Shown: positions 7,315 to 12,352 of the stretch, piece by piece
How the letters are laid out: every line of letters starts with the position of its first letter
Position numbering within the stretch: the stretch's first letter is position 1
Origin: an uncultured Ardenticatenia bacterium
Lineage (GTDB): Bacteria; Chloroflexota; Anaerolineae; Promineifilales; Promineifilaceae
DNA: 12,352 bases
Reading direction: 5' to 3'
Assembly: GCA_937858165.1 (NCBI GenBank)
Contig: CALLZA010000704.1
Span: 1-12,352 of the forward strand
The notes under the pieces: generated by a model
What the model saw: the letters and a program-made list of their open reading frames with translations, nothing else
Told to the model about the DNA's origin: nothing
Database searches by the model: none
Made by a program: the position numbers and the translations under genes

Positions 7315-8330
7315 AAGAGTGTGGGCTATGTCGGCACAGCCGGCTGGACGATAACCTGTGGTGCCAGGAGCCGCAGTGCCCGGTAGAGGACGCGCCCGGT
7401 CGCCTGCGCGCCGGCGACCGGGCGGGCGAGGTAGAGATCGTCCAGTGGATCACCACCCTCCCGGCGGCGACGCTCTATAAGGCGCGGCGCGGCGCGGAGG
7501 TCGTCCTGCTCAAGGTGGCCCACCCCGGCTATGAAGACAAACTCAAGCGCGAGGCGCTGTTCCTGGCCGGCCACGCCCACCCCGTGTTGCCACGCCTGCT
7601 GCCGGCGCTGAGCCTGGCCGCGCCGGCAGAGCATCCCTATGGCCGGACGGCGGCGCGCGGCCGCATCGTCTATTTCGCCGTCTTCGAGTACGTCGAGGGG
7701 CAGGTGCTACGCGAGTTTCTGGACCGCGATCCCCAGCCCTGGTATCTGACAACCGGCTGGCTCATCGCCGGTCTAGCCGACGCGCTGGCCTTTCTCAACG
7801 ACCGCAGCCTGTTGCATCTGTGCCTCTCGCCGGAGGTAGTGCTGGTGCGCTTTGACCAGGAGAATGTACCTCGCCCGATACTGACCGATCTGGGCCTGGC
7901 CTGCCCCTATGAAGATCTGCCGCGTCATTGGCGGCCTGCTTTCGCGCTACCCGCCTACACTGCCCCGGAACTGGCCCAGGGCGGCGCAGTCGGATTGGCG
8001 ACCGACGTATATGGGATCGGTCGCCTATTTGTGGAGATGTTGACCGGGCAACCGCCGACGCGCGGTGCGTCCCCGGCGGCCGCCGACAGGCAATTGGCCG
8101 AGCGCACCGACATCGTCGTGCTGCCCCAACTGGCCGGTCGCGCCGCCGCCGCCGACCCTCGCCGCCGCCCGACCTCAACGCAACTCTTCTTGCAGGAGCT
8201 TCTATCGGCGCTGCCGCCTGTGCCGCGCGAACACCGCGCCCGGGCGTTGCGAACCGAAGCGCTGTGGATGGTAGCCGTGGCCGTGGTGCTGGTTAGCCTG
8301 CTCCTGTTGGCGGCTATCATCTTCATCTAA
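7311..8330 (+). CDS. Tail-anchored pseudokinase with N-terminal zinc-ribbon-like cysteines
   Basis: A 339-residue protein whose ATG overlaps the preceding stop (ATGA, 7311-7314), with GGAGG at 7302-7306. Cys4, Cys7, Cys18 and Cys23 form a likely zinc-binding ribbon. Residues 40-300 follow a Ser/Thr protein kinase fold: VLLKV with Lys68, helix-C Glu81, hinge-like FEYVEG, HLCLSPEVVLV at 169-179 in place of HRDLKPENVLL, DLG at 193-195, APE at 218-220, DVYGIG from Asp232, and Arg286. The catalytic-loop Asp, Lys and Asn are all replaced (Cys171, Ser173, Val176), so phosphotransfer is unlikely although Lys68 and Asp193 could still hold nucleotide. Residues 317-339 are one hydrophobic segment that ends the protein, placing the kinase-like domain in the cytoplasm. 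EssB/YukC of type VII systems is also a membrane-bound pseudokinase, but has an extracellular domain that is absent here. The EssB analogy is my inference. Confidence 0.8.
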   Translation: MKECGLCRHSRLDDNLWCQEPQCPVEDAPGRLRAGDRAGEVEIVQWITTLPAATLYKARRGAEVVLLKVAHPGYEDKLKREALFLAGHAHPVLPRLLPALSLAAPAEHPYGRTAARGRIVYFAVFEYVEGQVLREFLDRDPQPWYLTTGWLIAGLADALAFLNDRSLLHLCLSPEVVLVRFDQENVPRPILTDLGLACPYEDLPRHWRPAFALPAYTAPELAQGGAVGLATDVYGIGRLFVEMLTGQPPTRGASPAAADRQLAERTDIVVLPQLAGRAAAADPRRRPTSTQLFLQELLSALPPVPREHRARALRTEALWMVAVAVVLVSLLLLAAIIFI

Positions 8331-8393
8331 GGGGACAGCACCGTCACCGCTCGTGTTAGCCGGCCCCGGCCCACAGCGGGCATAGTCCGGCGT
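8331..8393. other. Spacer after the pseudokinase gene
   Basis: GC-rich spacer holding GCCGGCCCCGGC (8359-8370), which is self-complementary, and a second possible pairing of GCCGG (8359-8363) with CCGGC (8387-8391). A hairpin could form about 30 bases after the pseudokinase stop, but no U-tract follows, so a rho-independent terminator is not supported. No clear promoter was recognised. Confidence 0.4.
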
Positions 8394-8401
8394 GGAGGTG
8401 A
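8394..8401 (+). promoter_or_regulatory. Very strong ribosome binding site GGAGGTGA
   Basis: Eight bases fully complementary to the usual 3' end of 16S rRNA, with six bases between GGAGG and an ATG at 8405. It is the best ribosome binding site I see in the window, yet it serves only a 12-codon reading frame. Confidence 0.6.
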
Positions 8402-8404
8402 TTT

Positions 8405-8443
8405 ATGCCTGCGGTCTATTGTGACGGACCTGACTCTACGTAG
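8405..8443 (+). CDS. Possible 12-residue leader peptide
   Basis: ATG at 8405 reads MPAVYCDGPDST and stops at TAG 8441-8443, 38 bases before the next gene's ATG. The optimally spaced GGAGGTGA in front suggests it is translated. Its stop codon lies inside the palindrome TCTACGTAGA (8435-8444). It could be a regulatory upstream ORF for the 8482 gene. It has no run of one amino acid as classic attenuators do, so the role is unknown and chance is possible. Confidence 0.4.
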   Translation: MPAVYCDGPDST

Positions 8444-8469
8444 ACTAGTAGCCATATCAACTCTACGTA
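8433..8469 (+). repeat. Pair of 10-base direct repeats ACTCTACGTA
   Basis: ACTCTACGTA occurs at 8433-8442 and again at 8460-8469, a 27-base period. The first copy overlaps the palindrome TCTACGTAGA. Two equal sites shortly before a start codon may be a regulator binding site or the result of a small duplication. Confidence 0.5.
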
Positions 8470-8481
8470 AGGAGAAGAGTT
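8459..8481 (+). promoter_or_regulatory. Small hairpin enclosing the Shine-Dalgarno of the 8482 gene
   Basis: AACTCT (8459-8464) can pair with AGAGTT (8476-8481), leaving an 11-base loop that contains the ribosome binding site AAGGAG (8469-8474). The right arm directly touches the ATG at 8482. The stem is only six pairs and mostly A-U, so it would be weak; any regulation is speculative. Confidence 0.35.
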
Positions 8482-8820
8482 ATGGCATTTGCCTATACAA
8501 ATTCAAAGGGGACAACCTACTACTTGCATGGCCGCGAAGTCGCGTTAAACAATGACCACCAGCGGACCATCTACTTCTTTGCCAAGGACGCGCGCGAAGG
8601 GGCGCTCGACCAGGTGCCGGAGGGATGGCAAGTCATGGAGGGGCGCAATGCCCTGCCTGTTCTCTCCAAGGAGAACGGCAAGAACGGCGACCGCAAAAGC
8701 CCCAAGAGCGGCCGCAGCTCCAAGCACGGTAACAACGGTAACACCACCCGGGGCAGCGGCGCGGGTGGTCGTGGCGGCGGCACGGGCAGCAGCGAACGCA
8801 GCCGTGACAACAAGTCATAA
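8482..8820 (+). CDS. Small protein with conserved-looking head and Gly/Ser-rich tail
   Basis: A 112-residue protein with ATG at 8482 and AAGGAG seven bases upstream. Residues 1-62 look folded: MAFAYTNSKGTTYYLHGREV, then QRTIYFFAKDAREGALDQVP and a hydrophobic end at NALPVL. I recall similar short YTNSKG...YYLH...IYFFA proteins from Chloroflexota and other bacteria, without assigned function. Residues 63-112 are disordered, rich in Gly, Ser, Asn, Lys and Arg, and strongly basic, which could bind nucleic acid. There is no signal peptide or membrane segment. It is on the same strand as the secretion-like genes but separated by 151 bases with its own signals, so it may be independent. It converges on the next gene with a 40-base gap. 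Confidence 0.75.
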   Translation: MAFAYTNSKGTTYYLHGREVALNNDHQRTIYFFAKDAREGALDQVPEGWQVMEGRNALPVLSKENGKNGDRKSPKSGRSSKHGNNGNTTRGSGAGGRGGGTGSSERSRDNKS

Positions 8821-8860
8821 GTCGCAATCGGCATAGCGAGTCGCAAATGGCCTAGTGGCC

Positions 8861-9478
8861 CTAGACTGCTTCGGCCGGAGCCGTAAAGCTTTCGGTCGTG
8901 AAAGCGTAGAGTTGGGCGTGACCGGGCCAAGCGTCGTCGGGTAGCGCCGCTTTCCGGCACAGGTGGCGCACAAACTGGCGAGCGTCCCAACCGTAGTCCA
9001 CGGCCACTTCCGGCAACAACAGGCCGCGCCGGCGCTGCCCCACAATGAGCAGCCCGTCGCGGCCGATTTGTATCTGGTCCAGCGTGTCGATCGGGCGCAG
9101 GGGAGAGAGGATAGAGAGTTCGATGCTCAGGTGATCGACCTCGGCGCTTGAAACGGGGTAGAAACGCGGATCAACTGTCGCCGCCTTGGCCGCGGCATCC
9201 TGGACCGCCGCATAGAGCGGAGCGTCGGCCGTCACTTGACCGACGCAGCCGCGCAAAGCCCCTTCCGGCTCATCCTCCGTGGGCGTGGTGCGTAGCGTTA
9301 CAAAAACGGCTGCCGGTTCCAAAAACCAGGGGTTCTCTGTCTGGAAGGAGGCGATCTGTCCGGAGGTCGTAACCTCACGAATCGTTTGTCGCGCCAGACG
9401 CAACAACTCCCCCCGTCCCGCCTCGCGGCTTGTCGCCGGCTCTATCCCACTGGCCTGGTCTGGTTGCTGCGGTTCCAT
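8861..9478 (-). CDS. AMMECR1-domain protein (AmmeMemoRadiSam protein A family)
   Basis: A 205-residue soluble protein, ATG at 9478 on the minus strand with GAGGG (9488-9492) nine bases upstream. The AMMECR1 fold covers about residues 22-195. The hallmark LRGCVG is at 75-80, followed by APLYAAVQDAAAKAATVDPRFYPV, IELSILSP, GLLLPEVAVDYGW and CRKAALPDDAW, all in the family's order. The proteins often occur with a Memo-like protein and a radical SAM enzyme; neither is visible here. The molecular function of the family is poorly defined. A hydrophilic Gln/Glu/Pro-rich lead of about 20 residues precedes the domain. The gene has its own likely promoter. Confidence 0.9.
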   Translation of the reverse strand: MEPQQPDQASGIEPATSREAGRGELLRLARQTIREVTTSGQIASFQTENPWFLEPAAVFVTLRTTPTEDEPEGALRGCVGQVTADAPLYAAVQDAAAKAATVDPRFYPVSSAEVDHLSIELSILSPLRPIDTLDQIQIGRDGLLIVGQRRRGLLLPEVAVDYGWDARQFVRHLCRKAALPDDAWPGHAQLYAFTTESFTAPAEAV

Positions 9479-9499
9479 TGTGATTTACCCTCTGAGGCC

Positions 9500-9527
9500 A
9501 TTATACAACGGAACCTGACAGCCTGAA
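9500..9527 (-). promoter_or_regulatory. Likely sigma-70-type promoter of the AMMECR1 gene
   Basis: On the minus strand TATAAT is perfect at 9505-9500. A weak -35 candidate, TTCAGG (9527-9522), lies 16 bases upstream. Transcription would start near 9493, giving a leader of about 15 bases that just includes the ribosome binding site. Confidence 0.55.
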
Positions 9528-9546
9528 CCGAACATCCAGACCTTAC

Positions 9547-9605
9547 GCAAAGGACGCAAAGAGACGGTTCTGCTGGCGTCCTTTAGCGCTCTTGGCGTCC
9601 TTTGC
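9547..9605. repeat. Inverted cgcaaag-type intergenic element, copy 1
   Basis: GCAAAGGACGCAAAGAG (9547-9563) is the reverse complement of CTCTTGGCGTCCTTTGC (9589-9605) except for one position, giving a 17-base stem and a 25-base loop. The loop holds another GCGTCCTTT. It lies 14 bases beyond the lipoprotein stop and could end or protect that transcript, but no U-tract follows. A related element sits at 10511-10573. Confidence 0.75.
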
Positions 9606-9619
9606 ATGAGATCTTGTGG

Positions 9620-10378
9620 TTAAGGCGCAGGCGTCTCATTGCCCTCCGGGGCGGCCTGGACCGGGTCGTTGCTAAACGAGGCTGTGGCCAGCACCTCGCC
9701 GCTCGCCGCGCCGACGAGGGCGATGATCAGCGACGCCTCGGTGACCGCCTCCCCGCTGTCGGCCCACGTCAGAGGAATGGCGATACGTTCCTGAAAGGAG
9801 CCGTCGTTGCCTACGGTGACGCGCGTCATCGCCTCGTCCAGCAGGTCATCGGCCGATTGCCCCAACCGCACGACGATCTCCTGCCCTGGCTCAAAGCCGA
9901 CGCCCTGTAACTGTACCTCCTGCCCCGGCGCACCGCTGGCCGGAATGATGGCCAGAAAGTTGACCAGCTCCTCGCCCTCAAATGGCACCGTCGCCACCCC
10001 GCGCACGTCGCCATCCTCGGTGGCCAACTCCAGCGTCAACTCCGGCCCATTGAGCGGCGTGCCGTCGAGCCACAGCGCCGGCACCTGGGCCTCGATCGTC
10101 ACGTTGCCCGCGCCATCCGTCTGCCCCTGGCCCAGGGGATCGGCCGTAAAGCTCTCGGTGATGCGCTGGACAGTCAATTCGACGACCACGTCGGCTGGAA
10201 AGCCCTGTCCGGTGACCGTGATGGGCGAGTTGGGGCCGATGGTCGGCGGGTCAATGGTGAGGGTCGGCGCGCCGGCGCTATCGATGGGCGCGGGTGGCGT
10301 CGTGTGGACGGCCGTATCCTCGCAGGCGGCCAGAGCCACGACCAGCAACAGGCTAAACAGAAGCAGCAGGCGTTTCAT
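9620..10378 (-). CDS. Lipoprotein with two IPT/TIG-like beta domains
   Basis: A 252-residue predicted surface lipoprotein. ATG at 10378 on the minus strand has GGGGAG about ten bases upstream. Residues 1-18 form a lipoprotein signal (MKRLLLLFSLLLVVALAA) with lipobox LAAC, Cys19 being the acylated residue. A short Thr/Pro spacer follows. Two Ig-like segments share the pattern P-x-G-x-x-[VI]-x-[VL]-x-G-x-G-F: residues 38-131 (PPTIGPNSPITVTGQGFPADVVV) and 140-237 (SGAPGQEVQLQGVGFEPGQEIVV). These resemble IPT/TIG domains, usually binding or structural. No catalytic motif is visible. The protein is acidic and ends in a Pro/Asn/Glu tail. Its partner is unknown. It has a well-formed promoter and is probably transcribed alone. 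Confidence 0.8.
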   Translation of the reverse strand: MKRLLLLFSLLLVVALAACEDTAVHTTPPAPIDSAGAPTLTIDPPTIGPNSPITVTGQGFPADVVVELTVQRITESFTADPLGQGQTDGAGNVTIEAQVPALWLDGTPLNGPELTLELATEDGDVRGVATVPFEGEELVNFLAIIPASGAPGQEVQLQGVGFEPGQEIVVRLGQSADDLLDEAMTRVTVGNDGSFQERIAIPLTWADSGEAVTEASLIIALVGAASGEVLATASFSNDPVQAAPEGNETPAP

Positions 10379-10396
10379 GTAATCGCTTCTCCCCGA

Positions 10397-10419
10397 CGCG
10401 GCTTGATTGAGTTGCCGCG
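10397..10419 (-). promoter_or_regulatory. 5'-leader hairpin of the lipoprotein mRNA
   Basis: CGCGGC (10397-10402) pairs with GCCGCG (10414-10419) around an 11-base loop. With the predicted transcription start near 10423 the hairpin would sit almost at the 5' end of the mRNA, where such structures commonly slow decay. It ends before the ribosome binding site. Confidence 0.45.
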
Positions 10420-10429
10420 CCGTGGGTGC

Positions 10430-10458
10430 ATCATAGTGATCGCCAGGCTGCTTCTCAA
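10430..10458 (-). promoter_or_regulatory. Sigma-70-type promoter of the lipoprotein gene
   Basis: On the minus strand TTGAGA (10458-10453, five of six to consensus) and TATGAT (10435-10430, five of six) are separated by exactly 17 bases. This is the best promoter match I found in the window. It predicts a start near 10423 and a leader of about 45 bases. Confidence 0.65.
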
Positions 10459-10510
10459 GGGTTGAATGACGCCCTTTGAACAGGGAGTGAAGCAGTCAAA
10501 TGGCCTAAGA

Positions 10511-10573
10511 GGTTGACGCAAAGAGATCAACGCACAGGCGCAAAGAAACCTGTCCCCTCTGCGCCTTTGCGCT
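10511..10573. repeat. Inverted cgcaaag-type intergenic element, copy 2
   Basis: The strand carries GACGCAAAGAG (10515-10525) and GGCGCAAAG (10537-10545), then GCGCCTTTGCGC (10561-10572). GCGCAAAG (10538-10545) pairs with CTTTGCGC (10565-10572). The words CGCAAAG and CTTTGCG are shared with the element at 9547-9605. It lies 24 bases beyond the HAD gene stop and about 50 bases upstream of the lipoprotein promoter. Confidence 0.65.
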
Positions 10574-10596
10574 AATTTCTGTTCGTTAGGGTGGCC

Positions 10597-11337
10597 CTAT
10601 GGCTTGGCGAGTAGACGGCGCGGGAATTGGCCAAGATCGCCGATCACATCGGTCACGCCCGGCAGCGCCGCTAGCTCAGCGTGGCGCTCCGCCGGGCCGA
10701 GGGCGATGATGCGGCCGATGCCCGCCGCCCGCGCGGCGGCGATGCCCGCCAGCGAATCCTCGACCACAACACACGCCGGCGGCGGTAGCGCCAGCGCCTC
10801 GGATGCCTCGAGATAGATATCGGGCGCGGGCTTGCCGGGGTAGTGGCCGCGGTCGTAGATGAGTTGCGCGGGCCTAAACCAGCGGTCGAGATGCAGATGC
10901 TCGATGTAGAATGACAGGTTGACCCACGGCGACGATGTGGCGATGGCCCGCGGCACGTCGTGGGCGGCCAGGAAGTCGAGCAGTTCCACCGCGCCGGGCG
11001 ACAGCCGGAACGCCTCGCCCGCCTCCAGGCAGAGGCGGCGATAGATGATCTCCTTCTCCTCGGCCAGCCGTGCCAATACCTCGTCCGTCGGCGGCGCGCC
11101 GAGCACGTGGGCGAAGATGTCGCGATTGACCTTGCCGTGCACCTGCTCAACCATCTCCTGGTCATTCAGCGGCCGGCCGCGCAACCGGGTCGAATACTGC
11201 CGCCATGCCTCTTCGTGCAACGGGTTGTCCCAGAACAGCACCCCGTTGAAGTCGAAGATCACCCCCTTCAGACGAATGCCACTGCCCTGTGTCTGCGCCA
11301 CGTCACCCGCCACCCGACTCTCGCTCTTCATTCCCAA
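10597..11337 (-). CDS. HAD-superfamily hydrolase, beta-phosphoglucomutase-like
   Basis: A 246-residue soluble HAD enzyme. Motif I is FDFNGVLF (Asp29 nucleophile, Asn31 at the +2 position); motif II is ATSSP near residue 115; motif III is GKPAPDIY; motif IV is VVVEDSLAGIAAARAAG. Residues between motifs I and II form the helical cap typical of subfamily I, like beta-phosphoglucomutases and small sugar-phosphate phosphatases. Most phosphatases have Asp at the +2 position as general acid/base; Asn31 would weaken that chemistry, so the substrate and reaction are uncertain. The preferred start is TTG at 11337, because AGGA lies eight bases upstream; an ATG two codons later has poorer spacing. The first 20 residues precede the fold. 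It lies 14 bases after the ABC-F stop and is probably in the same operon. Confidence 0.85.
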   Translation of the reverse strand: MGMKSESRVAGDVAQTQGSGIRLKGVIFDFNGVLFWDNPLHEEAWRQYSTRLRGRPLNDQEMVEQVHGKVNRDIFAHVLGAPPTDEVLARLAEEKEIIYRRLCLEAGEAFRLSPGAVELLDFLAAHDVPRAIATSSPWVNLSFYIEHLHLDRWFRPAQLIYDRGHYPGKPAPDIYLEASEALALPPPACVVVEDSLAGIAAARAAGIGRIIALGPAERHAELAALPGVTDVIGDLGQFPRRLLAKP

Positions 11338-11351
11338 CTCGTAATTCCTGG

Positions 11352-12244
11352 TTAATTCAGCAGTTCCAATTCGGCCAGCAACTCCTCCACGCGCTCCTGG
11401 GCGGCGGCGTGCTCGGCCTCCAGTTCGGGCAGCATGAAGGTATCGACCGCGCGGGCCGACTCCACCGCCTCGCCTGTGCGCGCCAGCCAGTACTCAGCGT
11501 CCTCCAGCTCCGTTTCCAGGGCGCGGCGGCGGCGTTCGTCCTGGCGGCGGGCGCTGCGGCTCCAGCCGGTGCGCGGCGGCGCGGAACCCTCTCCTACAGG
11601 ACGAGGAGGGGTAGTCTCGCCCCCCTGCTCCCCCACCCCCACGCTCCCCTGCACCTCTTCCTGAGGGCCAAGGGGTGAAACATCTTCTCTCCCCTGCTCC
11701 CCTGCTACCCCGCTCTCCTGCTCCTCTTCCCCCTCCCGCAGCGCCAGATAGTCGCGATAAGAAGCGGCAAAGGTCAGCAACTCCCCCTCCTCAATCGACC
11801 AGATGTGCTGTGCCAGCCGGTCAACGAGATAGCGGTCGTGGGAGACGAGCAGGATCGTGCCGTTGAACCCTTCCAGCACCTCTTGCAACACCTCCTGAGA
11901 GGGAATGTCAAGGTGGTTGGTCGGTTCATCGAGTAGCAGAAAGTTGGCCCCGGCCAGCGCCAGCAGGGCCAGCGCCAGACGGCCGCGCTCGCCGCCGCTC
12001 AACTCGCGGACGTGCTTGAACACATCGTCGCCGCGGAAGAGATAGTGGGCCAGATAACGCCGCGCCTCCGTCTCGCTCAGGCGGCGGCGTGCCCACAGTT
12101 CATCGATGACGCGCTTGGCCGGGTCGAGCTGGTCGTGGGCCTGGGCAAAGTAGCCGACCTGAACGCCGTCGCCCAGCGTCAACTCCCCGTCCAGCGCCTC
12201 GATCTCGCCCAGCACGGTACGCAGGAAGGTGCTCTTGCCGCTGC
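11352..12244 (-). CDS. ABC-F family ATPase, C-terminal half (5'-truncated)
   Basis: The window holds the last 296 residues of an ABC-F protein; the rest is cut by the adapter at 12245. ABC-F proteins are soluble twin-ATPases that act on ribosomes or, in Uup-like members, on other RNA/DNA processes. The visible part begins inside the Walker A motif of the second ATPase (SGKSTFLRTVLGE). The Val codon GTG at 12215 is internal, not a start. Then come VGYFAQAHDQLDP, signature LSGGERGRL, Walker B NFLLLDEPTNHLD and H-loop LLVSHDRYLVD, all intact. After the ATPase a low-complexity linker of about 50 residues (bases 11571-11732) precedes a coiled-coil of roughly 70 residues, as in the Uup type. Which ABC-F subfamily it belongs to cannot be told without the first ATPase. 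Confidence 0.93.
11622..11730. repeat. 40-base direct repeat pair within the ABC-F linker
   Basis: Bases 11622-11661 and 11691-11730 are ungapped 40-base copies with 33 identical positions, 69 bases apart and so in the same reading frame. On the plus strand both start CCCCTGCTCCCC and end CCTCTTCC. On the coding strand they give EEVQGSVGVGEQG-like and EEEQESGVAGEQG-like peptides. The tract is extremely pyrimidine-rich on the plus strand and unlike the flanking coding sequence. Confidence 0.75.
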
Positions 12245-12310
12245 CTGTCTCTTATACACATCTCCGGGCCCACGAGACCGTACTAGATATCGCATGCCGT
12301 CTTCTGCTTG
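12245..12310 (-). other. Illumina Nextera i7 / P7 adapter, reverse orientation (artefact)
   Basis: CTGTCTCTTATACACATCT (12245-12263) is the Tn5 mosaic end. Then follow the read-2 primer part (12264-12278, one mismatch at 12267), the index CGTACTAG (12279-12286, complement of the left index) and the P7 complement (12287-12310, mismatches at 12289 and 12293). Mismatches grow away from the insert, as in low-quality read ends. Translated, the join gives the known contaminant peptide type LLYTSPGPRD. Confidence 0.97.
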
Positions 12311-12352
12311 AAAAAAAAATATGAATACGTAACAAAACAACAGATAGACTAA
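12311..12352. other. Non-genomic read-through after the right adapter
   Basis: Nine A followed by AT-rich sequence, the usual signal when a sequencer reads past the end of its template. No biological feature is supported. Confidence 0.9.

Noticed and set aside
8849..8860. GGCCTAGTGGCC as a bidirectional terminator between converging genes
   Set aside because: The stem is only four pairs and no U-tract lies on either side.
8844..10507. CAAATGGCCTA shared at 8844-8854 and 10497-10507
   Set aside because: Only 11 bases match, with no longer similarity or structure; chance or a minor repeat cannot be told apart.
11622..11730. Direct repeats as a CRISPR array
   Set aside because: Only two imperfect copies, inside a coding gene and in frame, with no cas gene.
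12012..12311. Plus-strand frame running into the right end
   Set aside because: It is antisense to the ABC-F gene and finishes in adapter sequence.

Overview
The window is one assembled contig whose two ends are sequencing adapter, not genome. Bases 118-183 match the Illumina P7/Nextera i7 adapter, and bases 12245-12310 are the same adapter reversed. The outer bases (1-117 and 12311-12352) look like read-through noise. The genomic insert is therefore about 184-12244, and the genes at both insert edges are truncated. The DNA is GC-rich and Gram-positive-like promoters and a lipoprotein are present. An uncultured bacterium, possibly a Chloroflexota member, is my best guess. That rests on the gene types, the small YTNSKG-type protein and the cgcaaag intergenic repeats, and no 16S or other marker confirms it.

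Left part (184-8330, plus strand): a tightly packed three-gene cluster resembling the cytoplasmic core of a type VII (ESX/Ess) secretion system. The first gene is a giant EccC/EssC-type FtsK/SpoIIIE ATPase of at least 2143 residues, missing its N-terminus. Canonical EccC has three ATPase domains, D1-D2-D3. Here the D1-D2 pair occurs three times (the first copy is cut by the contig edge) before a single D3, with a repeat period of about 666 residues. Fifteen bases later comes a protein that appears to fuse a ubiquitin-like (YukD/EsaB-like) domain to an FHA domain. It overlaps by four bases a kinase-fold protein with an N-terminal four-cysteine cluster, a destroyed catalytic loop and a C-terminal membrane anchor, reminiscent of the pseudokinase EssB. 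EssC, EsaB and EssB analogues thus sit side by side, but rearranged into unusual domain combinations.

Middle (8331-8820): a 151-base spacer with a strong ribosome binding site in front of a 12-codon mini-ORF, a pair of 10-base direct repeats, and a small hairpin around the next Shine-Dalgarno. It precedes a 112-residue protein with a conserved-looking head and a Gly/Ser/Lys-rich disordered tail.

Right part (8861-12244, minus strand): ordinary chromosomal genes. They are an AMMECR1-domain protein, a lipoprotein with two IPT/TIG-like beta domains, a HAD-family hydrolase, and the C-terminal half of an ABC-F ATPase. HAD and ABC-F are 14 bases apart and probably cotranscribed. The two intergenic gaps carry sigma-70-like promoters and copies of an inverted cgcaaag/ctttgcg element. 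The ABC-F gene contains an in-frame low-complexity insert built from a 40-base direct repeat.
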